Positions 8,471 to 17,232 are shown, counted from the stretch's first letter. The stretch: 64,000 bases of DNA from Amarobacter sp035326025 (GCA_035326025.1 DAOKYT010000007.1:1-64000); one strand, 5' to 3'. Translations and numbers: made by a program. Notes: generated by a model not told the origin, from the sequence alone.

Positions 8471-8704
8471 ATGTCGCTGAAAGACCTCAACCCGATCGAC
8501 GACCTGAAGGGCGCGAAGAAGCTCATCGAGGAGGCGAAGCCCTTGAAGGCGCTGAAGGAAGCCCTCACGGAAGGCGCCGAATTCCTGGACCCGGCCCAGG
8601 CCGACCCACGCGCCGTCGCTCCCGAGCCCGATACCTACTCCGAAGTGGCTGAGCCGGATGGCCGCGTGGAAGACGAGCGCGCAACCGAGGAGTTCACCGG
8701 CTAG
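8471..8704 (+). CDS. Small acidic helical protein
   Basis: A 77-residue protein starting at an ATG preceded by GGAGGAG. The first half (SLKDLNPIDDLKGAKKLIEEAKPLKALKEAL) is predicted to form charged helices and the second half is acidic and probably disordered. No known family recognised. The region before it (8253-8470) shows no gene. Convergent with the kinase-like gene at 8730. Confidence 0.5.
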   Translation: MSLKDLNPIDDLKGAKKLIEEAKPLKALKEALTEGAEFLDPAQADPRAVAPEPDTYSEVAEPDGRVEDERATEEFTG

Positions 8705-8729
8705 CTGTAAATCGCCCGCTCGTGGCCCC

Positions 8730-9761
8730 TCAGCAGGCCTCGCGGAGGAGCTTCGCCGCGAGGCCTGCCCGGTAGTCGAGGCTGGCGAAGCGGCGGATCG
8801 CGGCCGCGCCCTCGGCGAGGAACTGCTCCACGGTCCGGTTGCCCTTGATGAACCGCTCGCGGAATGCCCAGGTGTTGTGCAACTGCGATTGCCACCACCA
8901 CTCGACGCAGGCCCCCACCGCCGGCGCGTCGAGGCGGTGTTCCTCGCGATAGCCCGCCAGGTACGCCGAAAGCAGCGGCTCATCGAGCAGGAGGCTGAAG
9001 GTGAGCGTGCGGAGCACTTCGAACGCCGGGGCGCACATGCAGAACCGCTCCCAATCGACCACCGCGAGGGCATTACCCGCTGCATCGACCATGAGGTTGC
9101 GCTCGTGTGGGTCGCCGTGGCAGGGCTGCAGCGGTATGCCATCGAAGTCTGATGATGGGCGCGCGGCGCCGCCTTCGAGCAGGGCGAGTTGTTCGCGCAC
9201 CCAGCCCTGCACCCGCAGCTGCTCGTCGCCGGGGGCGGGATAGTAGCGGATCAGGTCGTCGATGCGGCTGAGGTCGGCGATGGACTTCCCGGTGTCCCAG
9301 CTCAGCTCGGAGTTCGGCTGGAGGTCGCCGGGGGGCCAATCAGCGAGCACGCGGTGAAGACGGCCATTCATTGCCCCGAGGAGTGCCGCCTCGCGCGGTG
9401 TCATGGTGCCACGGAGGAGGCTGCGCCCTTCGACCCAGGGGAACACCGCCCAGGGCCTGCCCCCCAGGCGAAAGACTGTCTGCCCGGAGGCATCGGCGCA
9501 GGGCGGCACGACGGGGATGCCGCGCTCGCCCGCCCAGCGCGTGACCGCGTGTTCGCGCGCGATTCGCTCCGGCGTGCGCGACGGCCGGTAACCGCGGACA
9601 AACCGCGGCCCGGCCGGCGTATCGACCCGGTAGTTGGCGTTGAGCACGGACTGCTCGACCGGGGCGGGCTCGCCCACGCTGTCCCAGCCGAAGCGGCGGG
9701 CGAGCGCGGCAATGGCCTGGCGGTGTTCCGCGGGAAGCCCGGGAGGCGGGCCGGGCGGCAT
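8730..9761 (-). CDS. Phosphotransferase of the aminoglycoside/homoserine kinase fold (APH)
   Basis: A 343-residue cytosolic kinase-fold enzyme. The catalytic loop CHGDPHERNLM and metal-binding VVDWERF are intact, and the N-lobe carries NANYRVDTPAGPRFVRGYRP. It resembles the homoserine kinase II and RdoA/SrkA-like branch of APH proteins more than true resistance enzymes, so a small metabolite or protein substrate is likelier than an antibiotic. The start is ATG 9761, which shares one base with the stop of the NUDIX gene upstream (TGATG), so the two are translationally coupled. Confidence 0.82.
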   Translation of the reverse strand: MPPGPPPGLPAEHRQAIAALARRFGWDSVGEPAPVEQSVLNANYRVDTPAGPRFVRGYRPSRTPERIAREHAVTRWAGERGIPVVPPCADASGQTVFRLGGRPWAVFPWVEGRSLLRGTMTPREAALLGAMNGRLHRVLADWPPGDLQPNSELSWDTGKSIADLSRIDDLIRYYPAPGDEQLRVQGWVREQLALLEGGAARPSSDFDGIPLQPCHGDPHERNLMVDAAGNALAVVDWERFCMCAPAFEVLRTLTFSLLLDEPLLSAYLAGYREEHRLDAPAVGACVEWWWQSQLHNTWAFRERFIKGNRTVEQFLAEGAAAIRRFASLDYRAGLAAKLLREAC

Positions 9762-10246
9762 CACCAGCGGCCTGCCCGGGGGCGGCAGCCCGCGCGCAGC
9801 TCGGCCAAACGCCGGCGCGTGCCGGCCGAAACTCCGCACGGGAGCGCATCGAGCGGGAACCATTCGGCGCGGGCGACCTCGTTGCCAGGGGCCGGGGGCC
9901 GCCAGCCAAAATCACGCGAGACAAAGATCGCCACGTGGTCGCTCTTGTCTTCGCCAAATTCGGAGTAGATGCCGAGCAGTTCGAGGTCGCGGATGGTGGC
10001 GCCGGCTTCCTCCTCCGCCTCGCGGCGGATGCACTCCTCCAGCGACTCGCCCTTGTCGAGGCCTCCGCCGGGAAGGAACCAGCCGGGCCGGTAGGTGTGC
10101 TGGATGAGGAGCACCTGGCCACCGCGCAGGAGGATGATGCGGGCCCCGAGCGTGATGGGGTGGAAGAGGCGCCAGCGTAGCCGCTCGCCCTCCCAGGCGA
10201 GGCGCCGCGCGAGCTTGCCAACTTCGAGCCAGGCGCGATGCAGCAC
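9761..10246 (-). CDS. NUDIX hydrolase
   Basis: Hydrolyses a nucleoside diphosphate linked to another group; substrate unknown. The Nudix box is complete: GGGLDKGESLEECIRREAEEEAG, matching G-x5-E-x7-REUxEExGU. An N-terminal extension of about 30 residues (LEVGKLARRLAWEGERLRWRLFHP) precedes the domain. 161 residues, normal length. First gene of a two-gene unit with the APH-fold kinase, suggesting a shared metabolite repair or salvage role (inference). Confidence 0.88.
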   Translation of the reverse strand: MLHRAWLEVGKLARRLAWEGERLRWRLFHPITLGARIILLRGGQVLLIQHTYRPGWFLPGGGLDKGESLEECIRREAEEEAGATIRDLELLGIYSEFGEDKSDHVAIFVSRDFGWRPPAPGNEVARAEWFPLDALPCGVSAGTRRRLAELRAGCRPRAGRW

Positions 10247-10296
10247 GAGGCCAGCCTACCGCGCCCCCGGGGGAGCGGCGAACGTGGCGCCCGGCG

Positions 10297-11571
10297 CTAC
10301 CGCACGACTCCCGCCGCGCGAAGCTGCTCGATCTGGCCGGGTGTGAGGCCGGCCTCGGCGAGGACCTCGTCGTTGTGCTCGCCGAGCATGGGGCTGGGCA
10401 CCGCCGCATCGAGCGGCGTTCCCGACATCTGGAAAGCCGGGCCGACCATCTTCAGGGGGCCGAGGAGCGGGTGCTCGAGTTCCACCTGGAGGCCGTTCGC
10501 CACCGTCTGGGGGTGGTTGAAGAGTTCCTCGATGAAGTACAGGGGGCCGGCAGGCACGCCGTGCTTTTCGAGGATCTCGATCCACTCGCCGGTGGTCCTG
10601 GTGCGGAAGAGGGCTTCGGCTTCCTGCACGAGGAGGGGGCCACGTTCCTCCCAGCCTTCGGGATTGACCTCGAAGGAGCCATCGGGCTTGAAGCGCGGGT
10701 CTTGCAGCCCGGTGGCGGCGAGCACTTTCAACCGGAGCGACATGCTCAGCGCCCCCACGGCAACAAAGCCGTCCCTCGTCTGGTAGACGCGGTAGTAGAT
10801 GTTGCCAGCGGGCGCCGGGCGGTACTTTTTCTGGACTGCCACCTGCTCCGTGAAGGACTTCATTTCGGCGCGCGCCTGCTTCAACTCCTCGATCATGGGC
10901 GGGATGACTTCGTTATCGATGGCATCGATCCACGTGAACTGGGTCGTCTGCATGGCGATGGCCGTGCCCATAAGGGTGCAATCGATGCGCTGGCCCTTGC
11001 CGGTCTTTTCGCGCGCGAAGAGGGCGGCGCAGATCGCGTTGGACATCTGGATGCCGGTCGCGTAGTCGGCGATGGCGGGATAGACGTAGGTGGGGACGTC
11101 GCCGTCGAGCTTGGCTTCGCCCGCCATGAGGCCCGTCAGGGCCTGGACGACGATATCGTAGCCGCCGCGGCGGGAAAGCGGGCCCTGGCGGCCGAAGGCG
11201 GTGTTCTCGCAGTAAATGATGCTCGGGTTGATGGCGCTCAGCGTGGCGTAGTCGATCTTCAGCTGCTCGGCCACGCCGGGGCGGTAGTTGATGATGACGA
11301 CATCCGCGTCCTTCACGAGCGCGTGGATGACCGCCTGGGCTTCGGGCCGGGTCATATCCATGGCGACGCCGCGCTTGCCGCGGTTCAGGCTGATGTAGGT
11401 GCGCGATTCCTTGGGCACAAGCTCAAGCGAGAGCCGCCAGGGCTCCCCTTCGATTGGCTCGAACTTGGTCACGAGAGCACCCATATCGGCCAGGTGCATG
11501 CCGCAAAACGGTCCCGCGATGATCTGCGAAAACTCGAGGACTTTCACCCCGGCAAGTGGACCAGAACCCAT
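10297..11571 (-). CDS. CaiB/BaiF (class III) CoA-transferase
   Basis: Moves CoA between carboxylic acids through an enzyme-bound aspartyl thioester. The 424-residue length is typical of formyl-CoA, carnitine and alkylsuccinate CoA-transferases. The N-terminus VLEFSQIIAGPFCGMHLADMGA is a family hallmark, and the probable catalytic Asp139 lies in GYDIVVQALTG. Other matches are NRGKRG and INYRPGVAEQL. The substrate cannot be assigned. It sits alone on the minus strand, 50 bases upstream of the NUDIX gene. Confidence 0.9.
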   Translation of the reverse strand: MGSGPLAGVKVLEFSQIIAGPFCGMHLADMGALVTKFEPIEGEPWRLSLELVPKESRTYISLNRGKRGVAMDMTRPEAQAVIHALVKDADVVIINYRPGVAEQLKIDYATLSAINPSIIYCENTAFGRQGPLSRRGGYDIVVQALTGLMAGEAKLDGDVPTYVYPAIADYATGIQMSNAICAALFAREKTGKGQRIDCTLMGTAIAMQTTQFTWIDAIDNEVIPPMIEELKQARAEMKSFTEQVAVQKKYRPAPAGNIYYRVYQTRDGFVAVGALSMSLRLKVLAATGLQDPRFKPDGSFEVNPEGWEERGPLLVQEAEALFRTRTTGEWIEILEKHGVPAGPLYFIEELFNHPQTVANGLQVELEHPLLGPLKMVGPAFQMSGTPLDAAVPSPMLGEHNDEVLAEAGLTPGQIEQLRAAGVVR

Positions 11572-11954
11572 GAAGCAATCCCCTCCGGCGCGTCATTCTA
11601 ATGTGTACGCGAGCGTGCGCCAGTGCGCCCGGACCACGTTCGGAGCCGAATCGTCCAGGCCGGCGGCTGCTGCCGCGCAATGACCGGCCCGGCGGCGCGC
11701 CCCGGCGTTCCGGGCGGCATCCTTCCGCGCGCGTGGTTCATGGCCCAGAACGTCCGTCCGGTACGGGCGAGGGAGTTGCCCCTCCGTCTCGATCCTGGGG
11801 CGGATTGCCGGCACTGGTGATGGCGCGCCTGCGGGCCCGTGCGGGCACCGCGGGCGCACGCCACGATCCGGAGATCCACCCATACAGACGGAGTGCTTCG
11901 CCGAAGCCGCTTCACGGGACCTGGCGCCGTGGCTGGCCCGGGAGCCGGCCATCG
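11572..11954. other. Intergenic stretch, no gene seen
   Basis: About 380 bases between the CoA-transferase start and the end of the stress-protein gene. Open frames here lack coding character or homology I can recognise, and no RNA motif or terminator stands out. It should contain the promoter of the CoA-transferase. Confidence 0.5.
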
Positions 11955-12788
11955 TCAGGTGTGCGAAGGGACCGCCAGGACCGTACGCGACGTGCTGTGG
12001 ATGACGCGGTCGGTGGTGCTGCCGAGGGCGATGCGCTTGGCCAGGCCCTTACCGGTGGATGTCAGGACGATGAGGCCAGCGTCATTCTGATCGGCGGCTT
12101 CGAGGATGGCGGTGGCGGCGTCGCCCTGCATGAGGACGTACTTTTCGCCGGGCTTCGCGGTGGCCACAAGGTATTCTCGGGCGGCCGCCTCGAGCGTGGC
12201 TCCCAGGTCGGCCGGGTAATACGAAAACTCGATCCCGGCGGGAGGCGGAAGGCTGAAGGCGCGAACGAGGACGATCGGCACGTTCGATGCCTGGGCAAGC
12301 TGCCGGGCCATCGCAAGCCCTCGCTCGGCTTCGGGCGAACCATCGAGGCCGACGACGATCGCCTTCCCGGGGATCGGGGCAGATGGCTTGTCGGTGCCGG
12401 GCTCGGCGAGGACGGGGATCGTGGCGCCACGGATGACCTTATCGGCGACGCTCCCGACGATCATGGCGCGGAAGCCGCCGCGGCCGTGGGTGGCGATGGC
12501 GATCGCCGAGGCGCCTTCGGCTTCCTTGAGGATTTCATCGGCGGCCGAACCGGCGACGACATCGCACGTGGTTTCGCCAAGGCCGTGGTCTGCTGCGAGT
12601 TCCCGGGTATAGGTTCGGAAGGTTTCGGCGGCTTTGCCCCGTTCAGCGGCGGGCACATCGGTATCCACGACGTGGATGAAGCGGATGGGCGCGCCGGTGA
12701 TGCGCGATAGCCAGGCTGCAACCGGGAGTGCGTTCTCGGCGAGCTTGGAGCCATCGAGCGGCACCAGGATGGGGCGTAGGTCAGCCAT
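11955..12788 (-). CDS. Tandem universal stress protein (two UspA domains)
   Basis: A 277-residue protein with two Usp domains, residues 1-140 and 145-277. The first has ILVPLDGSKLAENAL and the ATP-binding signature GRGGFRAMIVGSVADKVI; the second has IVVGLDGSPEAERGL and STGKGLAKRIALGSTTDRVI. Both keep the G-x2-G-x9-G-S/T pattern, so both probably bind ATP. The start is ATG 12788 with GAGG upstream; the longer frame is not Usp-like. Divergent from the multicopper oxidase gene, sharing the 237-base gap between them. Confidence 0.92.
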   Translation of the reverse strand: MADLRPILVPLDGSKLAENALPVAAWLSRITGAPIRFIHVVDTDVPAAERGKAAETFRTYTRELAADHGLGETTCDVVAGSAADEILKEAEGASAIAIATHGRGGFRAMIVGSVADKVIRGATIPVLAEPGTDKPSAPIPGKAIVVGLDGSPEAERGLAMARQLAQASNVPIVLVRAFSLPPPAGIEFSYYPADLGATLEAAAREYLVATAKPGEKYVLMQGDAATAILEAADQNDAGLIVLTSTGKGLAKRIALGSTTDRVIHSTSRTVLAVPSHT

Positions 12789-13025
12789 CGGGGGAACCTC
12801 ATTCGCAGCAGTCTTTGCCCAAGCATGAACCATGTCCGCGAACGGTGCGAGCCTTTCGTTTGCTGCTATAGAAGACGGTGCCCCCACGCCCTTGCGAAAT
12901 CTGTCACAATCCAGTACGGACGGCCCGGAGATCGGGGCCAACCGGTCCCCTCCTCAAGGTTTCCGCTTGCGAAGATTGGCCCCGGAGACCTATTCGCAAC
13001 TTCACGGCAGGAGGCCGAACGTAAC

Positions 13026-14315
13026 GTGTCCCAACCCCACTCATCCGAACTGCCAACGATCCAGGAGGTGAAGCTCGACCGGCGCGGTTTTCTTCGGAAA
13101 GCCGGCGTCCTGGGCGCCGCGCTACCGGTGGCGGGCGGAGTGCTCGCCGCGGCCTGCTACGAAGACCCTTCGGGCGCGAAGCTCGAATCGCCGGGCGTCG
13201 CCCCCGCGAATGTCCAGCCCAACCCGAGCCCGAACCCGGCCACACAGCCCGGCAACACGGAAACCGTGGCCGAGGAATGGAAGCAGATCGACGCCGACCA
13301 CCAGGCGGGCGTGGTGAACTTCCTGAAGAACCAGAAGGAAGCGCTCACGGCGGGCCGCGGCAACCTCCCCCTCGAGCCCCGCATCGAAAACGGCGTGAAG
13401 GTCTGGGACCTGACCGTCGACGAACTCGACTGGGAAGTGGCTCCCGGCCAGGTGGAAAAGGCCCGCGGCTACAACAAGATGATCCCGGGGCCGATCCTTC
13501 GCGGCACCGTCGGCGACCGCGTGCGCATCAACGTGAAGAACAACCTGGAGCACAGCACCGCCGTCCACTGGCACGGCATCTACGTGCCAAACAGCCAGGA
13601 CGGGGTGCCGTTCGTAACCCAGGACCCGATCCAGCCCGGGCAGACGTACACGTATGAGTTCACCCTGCGGAACTCCGGGTCGCACATGTACCACTCGCAC
13701 CACGACTCGGCCGACCAGGTGAACCGCGGCCTGCTGGGGGCGTTCATCATCGAACCGGCGGATAAGTCGGCCTACCCGAAGTATGACCGCGAAGTCATCC
13801 TCATCCTCAACGACTCGCTCCTCGGCTTCACCGTCAATGGGAAGGGCTTCCCCGCGACCGACGCGATCGTGGCCAAGAAGGGGGAGCGCCTGCTCGTGCG
13901 CTGGATGAACGAGGGGATGATGTACCACCCGATGCACCTGCACGGCATGGCCATGGAGGTGTTCGAGCGCGATGGTTACCCGGTGACGCCGCCCTACAAG
14001 TGCGACAACATCGATGTGGCGCCGGGCAGCCGCATGGACTGCATCATCGAGTGTTTCGAGGCGGGGCTCTGGGCCTTCCACTGCCACGTGCTGAGCCATG
14101 CGGAGAACAAGTCCGGGTTCTTCGGCCTCGTCACCGTGCTCGCCATCGAGGACGAGAACTTCAAGGTGGCCGATATCCTGAGCCGGGTCGAGGCCCTCGA
14201 TGTGCCCGATGCCCGGTTGCGGGTGTCGGCCGCCGGCGCGACTACGGGCCAGGACATCAAGACCAGCGCGAACGCCAAGGGCGCCTTCACGCTCTGGTGC
14301 GAGACGCAGGCGTAG
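13026..14315 (+). CDS. Secreted multicopper oxidase, two cupredoxin domains
   Basis: A 429-residue exported copper oxidase. It begins with a twin-arginine signal (RRGFLRKAG) followed by a lipobox-like LAAAC, so it is probably a Tat-exported lipoprotein. Domain one has HWHGIYVP and HMYHSHHDS; domain two has HPMHLHGMAM and HCHVLSHAE. These are the type 2 and 3 ligands and the type 1 Cys. The usual axial Met after the last His is not present (KSGFFG follows). The start is GTG 13026, with CAGGAGG about 12 bases upstream. Substrate unknown; laccase-like or metal oxidation are options. Confidence 0.88.
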   Translation: MSQPHSSELPTIQEVKLDRRGFLRKAGVLGAALPVAGGVLAAACYEDPSGAKLESPGVAPANVQPNPSPNPATQPGNTETVAEEWKQIDADHQAGVVNFLKNQKEALTAGRGNLPLEPRIENGVKVWDLTVDELDWEVAPGQVEKARGYNKMIPGPILRGTVGDRVRINVKNNLEHSTAVHWHGIYVPNSQDGVPFVTQDPIQPGQTYTYEFTLRNSGSHMYHSHHDSADQVNRGLLGAFIIEPADKSAYPKYDREVILILNDSLLGFTVNGKGFPATDAIVAKKGERLLVRWMNEGMMYHPMHLHGMAMEVFERDGYPVTPPYKCDNIDVAPGSRMDCIIECFEAGLWAFHCHVLSHAENKSGFFGLVTVLAIEDENFKVADILSRVEALDVPDARLRVSAAGATTGQDIKTSANAKGAFTLWCETQA

Positions 14316-14340
14316 CCCGCGACGCCGCTTCGAATCCGCG

Positions 14341-14370
14341 AAGGGCCAGCCCCTCCCGGAGCTGGCCCTT
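14341..14370. terminator. Bidirectional hairpin terminator
   Basis: A perfect 10-bp stem, AAGGGCCAGC paired with GCTGGCCCTT, with a 10-base loop. It lies between the convergent multicopper oxidase and thiolase genes. The T-run is short in both directions. Confidence 0.7.
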
Positions 14371-14397
14371 TCGTGCGAGCGCCGCGGGAGGGGAGTG

Positions 14398-15573
14398 CTA
14401 GACGGCCTCGAGCAGGATCGCGTCGCCCTGGCCGGTGCCGGAGCAGATGGCGCCGATGGCGTACCTGCCGCCGGTTTCCTGGAGCTGGTAGGCGAGGGTG
14501 AGCACGAGCCGCGCCCCGCTGGCCCCGATGGGGTGGCCCATCGCCACGGAGCCGCCATGGCGGTTCACCCGCCCGGGATCCCAGCCCAGCTCCTGCCCAC
14601 AGATGAGCGGCACACACGCGAATGCCTCGTTCACTTCGATGGCCGCCATGTCATCGATCGAGAGGCCGGTCCTGGCGAGCACCTTGCGGATGGCATGAGC
14701 GGACGCGACGGGGAACTCGCGCGGAAGGCCCGCCGATTCGGACCAGGCGGCGATGCGGGCCAGCGGCTTTGCGCCCAGGCGCGCCGCTTCCTGTTCCGAG
14801 GCGATGAGCACGATCGCCGCGCCGTCGTTCACTCCGGGGGCGTTGCCGGCCGTAATCGCCTTCGTCCCGTAGACGGTGTTGATCCGCCCAAGGCGCTCGA
14901 CGGTGGAGTTTGGCCGGGGGCTTTCGTCCTTTGCCAGGGCGATGTGATTGGGGTCACGCTTGTTGGGCACGGGCGTGATTTCGCGTTCGAAGTAGCCGGA
15001 TTCGTGGGCGGCGCCCCAGCGGCGCTGGCTGAGGACTGACCACTCGTCCATCTCCTCGCGGGAGACTTCGCGCTGGGCGGCCATGTCGTCGGCCTGGTTG
15101 GCCATGTGGACATCGTCGAAGGCGCACCAGAGCCCATCGAAGACCATGCCATCGACCAGGGTCTTGTTGCCCATGCGCGCGCCCCAGCGGGTGTGGGTGT
15201 CGTAGTAGGGGACGTTGCTCATCGATTCCATGCCACCGGCGATGACCAGGCGGTTCTCTCCGGAGCGGATGAGCCCCGCGGCAAGCGTCACGGCGCGCAT
15301 GCCGCTGCCGCAGACCTTGTTGATGAGCGTGCTCGGCGTGGTGGCGGGGAGCCCACCGCCGATGAGCGCCTGGCGGCTGGGCAGCTGCCCCGCCCCCGCC
15401 TGGAGCACCTGCCCCAGGACCACGTTATCGATTGCCGCGGGATCGAGCTGGTTCCGTTCGAGCAGGCGGCGGATGAGGAGGGCGCCGAGGTCGGCGGCGC
15501 GGTGCTCTTTCAGCGCTCCACCGAACTTGCCCCATGGGGTGCGGGTGGCATCGATGATCAGGGCATCACTCAC
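14398..15573 (-). CDS. Acetyl-CoA acetyltransferase (thiolase)
   Basis: Condenses or cleaves acyl-CoA in beta-oxidation or ketone metabolism. The 391-residue length is standard. Catalytic residues are intact: C88 in NKVCGSGMRAV, NEAFA, His in GHPIGASGAR and the second Cys in CSGTGQG. The start is GTG 15573 (SDALIIDATRTPWGKFGG follows, the normal thiolase N-terminus); a longer ATG frame is not homologous. Its start overlaps the end of the small gene at 15566, suggesting translational coupling. Confidence 0.93.
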   Translation of the reverse strand: MSDALIIDATRTPWGKFGGALKEHRAADLGALLIRRLLERNQLDPAAIDNVVLGQVLQAGAGQLPSRQALIGGGLPATTPSTLINKVCGSGMRAVTLAAGLIRSGENRLVIAGGMESMSNVPYYDTHTRWGARMGNKTLVDGMVFDGLWCAFDDVHMANQADDMAAQREVSREEMDEWSVLSQRRWGAAHESGYFEREITPVPNKRDPNHIALAKDESPRPNSTVERLGRINTVYGTKAITAGNAPGVNDGAAIVLIASEQEAARLGAKPLARIAAWSESAGLPREFPVASAHAIRKVLARTGLSIDDMAAIEVNEAFACVPLICGQELGWDPGRVNRHGGSVAMGHPIGASGARLVLTLAYQLQETGGRYAIGAICSGTGQGDAILLEAV

Positions 15574-15820
15574 GCCACCGAGCGTAGCCGATTGCCCTCC
15601 GGGGGTACAGGAACGCGCGCTCCAGGGCCTTGGCTTCGCAGGCCACGAAGTTCGCATCCACCTTGCCGATGCACACGGCCTGGACGTTGTTGGGCCGCGC
15701 ATGCCGCTCGTCGCCGCTTTCGAAGAGCGGGCTGGAGCGGACCTGGAGCCCAGCGGGCGTGGGCGTGGCGATCCCCGTGCAGGCCGCCGGGATGCCGGCG
15801 CCGTCATCGGTCTTCAGCAA
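15566..15820 (-). CDS. Small hypothetical protein upstream of thiolase
   Basis: An 84-residue frame beginning with TTG, with third codon positions strongly G/C as in real genes here. It ends in a GTGAGTGA overlap with the thiolase start. The sequence (LQVRSSPLFESGDERHARPNNVQAVCIG then CEAKALERAFLYP) matches no family I know; three Cys residues are present. It could be an intact small protein or the end of a decayed gene. The coupling supports translation. Confidence 0.42.
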   Translation of the reverse strand: MLKTDDGAGIPAACTGIATPTPAGLQVRSSPLFESGDERHARPNNVQAVCIGKVDANFVACEAKALERAFLYPRRAIGYARWRE

Positions 15821-15875
15821 GGCGCGGGCTCCGCTCCCATGCCCCAGGCCCGCCGGGGATGAGCCCCGGCGGGAA

Positions 15876-15905
15876 TTAACGGAAAGGAGCCGGGCACCCT
15901 ATACT
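15876..15905 (+). promoter_or_regulatory. Candidate sigma-70-type promoter
   Basis: TTAACG at 15876-15881 and TATACT at 15900-15905 are separated by 18 bases, 57 bases before the start of the small membrane-protein gene. The same TATACT box recurs before both riboswitches in this window. Confidence 0.45.
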
Positions 15906-15962
15906 GGCCGGGCCCGGCCAGCGGATGAGAGCGGCCGGACCGGTAACTGGAGGTCTCCCATC

Positions 15963-16073
15963 ATGAAGAGGTTCCTGGGCATCTTTGCCATCCTGGGCGC
16001 GCTCGTTGGCGCCGTGGTGTTCTGGCGGCGCAGCCAGGACGACGACGAATTCCTCGACGAGGAGCTCGACTAG
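15963..16073 (+). CDS. 36-residue single-pass membrane protein
   Basis: A tiny protein: a basic start (MKRFLG), one hydrophobic segment (IFAILGALVGAVVFWRR) and an acidic tail (SQDDDEFLDEELD). A GGAGG lies ten bases before the ATG and a promoter-like sequence lies upstream, so expression is likely. N-in, C-out or the reverse cannot be decided. It is 37 bases from the degenerate ketosynthase gene and may be its partner or a small membrane anchor. No family recognised. Confidence 0.68.
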   Translation: MKRFLGIFAILGALVGAVVFWRRSQDDDEFLDEELD

Positions 16074-16110
16074 CCTGGCCGCCCCCGGAAAGAGCCCCGG
16101 CATCACTCCG

Positions 16111-17232
16111 GTGGTCACCGGCTATGGCGCCGTCTCGGCTGCCGGGGCCGGCGTCGATGCGTTCTGGGCGGGCCTCGTCGCGGGGAGCCCGGCCGGGGCT
16201 TCATGGTCACCTGATGAAGCCGGGCCGTCCTTCTTCGCGGCGGCTATCGGCGATGAGTACCGCCCGAACCGCAACATCCCGCGCAACCTGGTCCACTTCC
16301 TCGACCGGGGGTCGCTCATCGCCCTCGATGCGGCGCTCCAGGCGCTCGATGCGGCGGGGCTGGGCGCGGGCGCGGGTGATGCGCGCCGGTTCGCGGTCGC
16401 CGATGGCCTGCCCTACCGGGCCCCGGGCCAGCCAGCCATTTTCGTACCCTACGGCCACCTGGTGGCGCGCGCGCTTGGCGTGCGGGGTCCGGCAGTTTCG
16501 CTGGCCGGGGCCGAGGCGAGCGGCGCCCTGGCGGTAGCGGCCGCGGCGCGCATCGTTGCCCGGGGCGACGCCGATGTGGTGGTCGCCGGCGCGGGGCAGG
16601 GGTTGCAGCGGCCGCTCCTCGAGCACCTCGCGAGCCAGGGTGCCAGCGGCGCGCCCGCCCGGCCCTTCGATGCGGCCCATGCCGGCTTCGTACCCGCCGA
16701 GGGCGCGGCCTACCTGGTGATCGAATCGGAGCAACACGCGGCCGAACGTGGGGCGACCGCGCTGGCGCGCATCGCCGGCATCGGCGAGGTGTTCGATTCG
16801 GTAGCGGAACCGCTCGCCCTGAGCGATGCCACCGAGGCCGGCCGGACCATGCAGGCGGCACTGGGCAATGCCGGGTACCTCCAGAACCAGGTCGACCTGT
16901 TCGTCGCCGGGGCCGATGGCCGGCTGGCCTGCGACTTCGCCGATGGCTACGGCGCGCTGCGCACCTTCGGCAGACATGCCTACTTCGCGGGTGTGACCAC
17001 CATCGCCGGGAGCGCTGGGCAGGCCCTCGCGGCGAGCGGGCCGCTCTCGCTGGTGGCAGCCCTGGAGGCGATGCGGCGCCAGGAGGTTTTCCCCATCGCC
17101 GGGTTCGAGACGCCCGAGAAGGACCTCGATCTCGCCTACGTGAAGAGTGCCCGCGCCGAGCGGGTCGACTGTGTGATGGTGAGCGCGATGGGCGTGGGCG
17201 GCACCAACGTGGTCTTCCTGCTTACCCGCTGA
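16111..17232 (+). CDS. Ketosynthase-fold protein lacking the Cys-His-His triad
   Basis: A 373-residue protein with a thiolase-like KAS fold: TGYGAVSAAG at the N-terminus, LAGAEASGALAVAAAARIVARGDADVVVAGAG at the nucleophile elbow, and AMGVGGTNVVFLL at the C-terminus (normally GFGGHNA). The catalytic Cys aligns with Glu (AEASG). The first His motif reads FVAGADG and the second reads IAGSAGQ instead of GH. Condensing activity is therefore not expected. It may decarboxylate, as KSQ proteins and chain-length factors with Gln do, or serve as a scaffold. The start is GTG 16111, with a weak SD. Downstream of the small membrane protein. Confidence 0.72.
   Translation: MVTGYGAVSAAGAGVDAFWAGLVAGSPAGASWSPDEAGPSFFAAAIGDEYRPNRNIPRNLVHFLDRGSLIALDAALQALDAAGLGAGAGDARRFAVADGLPYRAPGQPAIFVPYGHLVARALGVRGPAVSLAGAEASGALAVAAAARIVARGDADVVVAGAGQGLQRPLLEHLASQGASGAPARPFDAAHAGFVPAEGAAYLVIESEQHAAERGATALARIAGIGEVFDSVAEPLALSDATEAGRTMQAALGNAGYLQNQVDLFVAGADGRLACDFADGYGALRTFGRHAYFAGVTTIAGSAGQALAASGPLSLVAALEAMRRQEVFPIAGFETPEKDLDLAYVKSARAERVDCVMVSAMGVGGTNVVFLLTR

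Noticed and set aside
11601..12710. 369-residue plus-strand frame
   Set aside because: Antisense to the universal stress protein gene and the gene-free gap before it.
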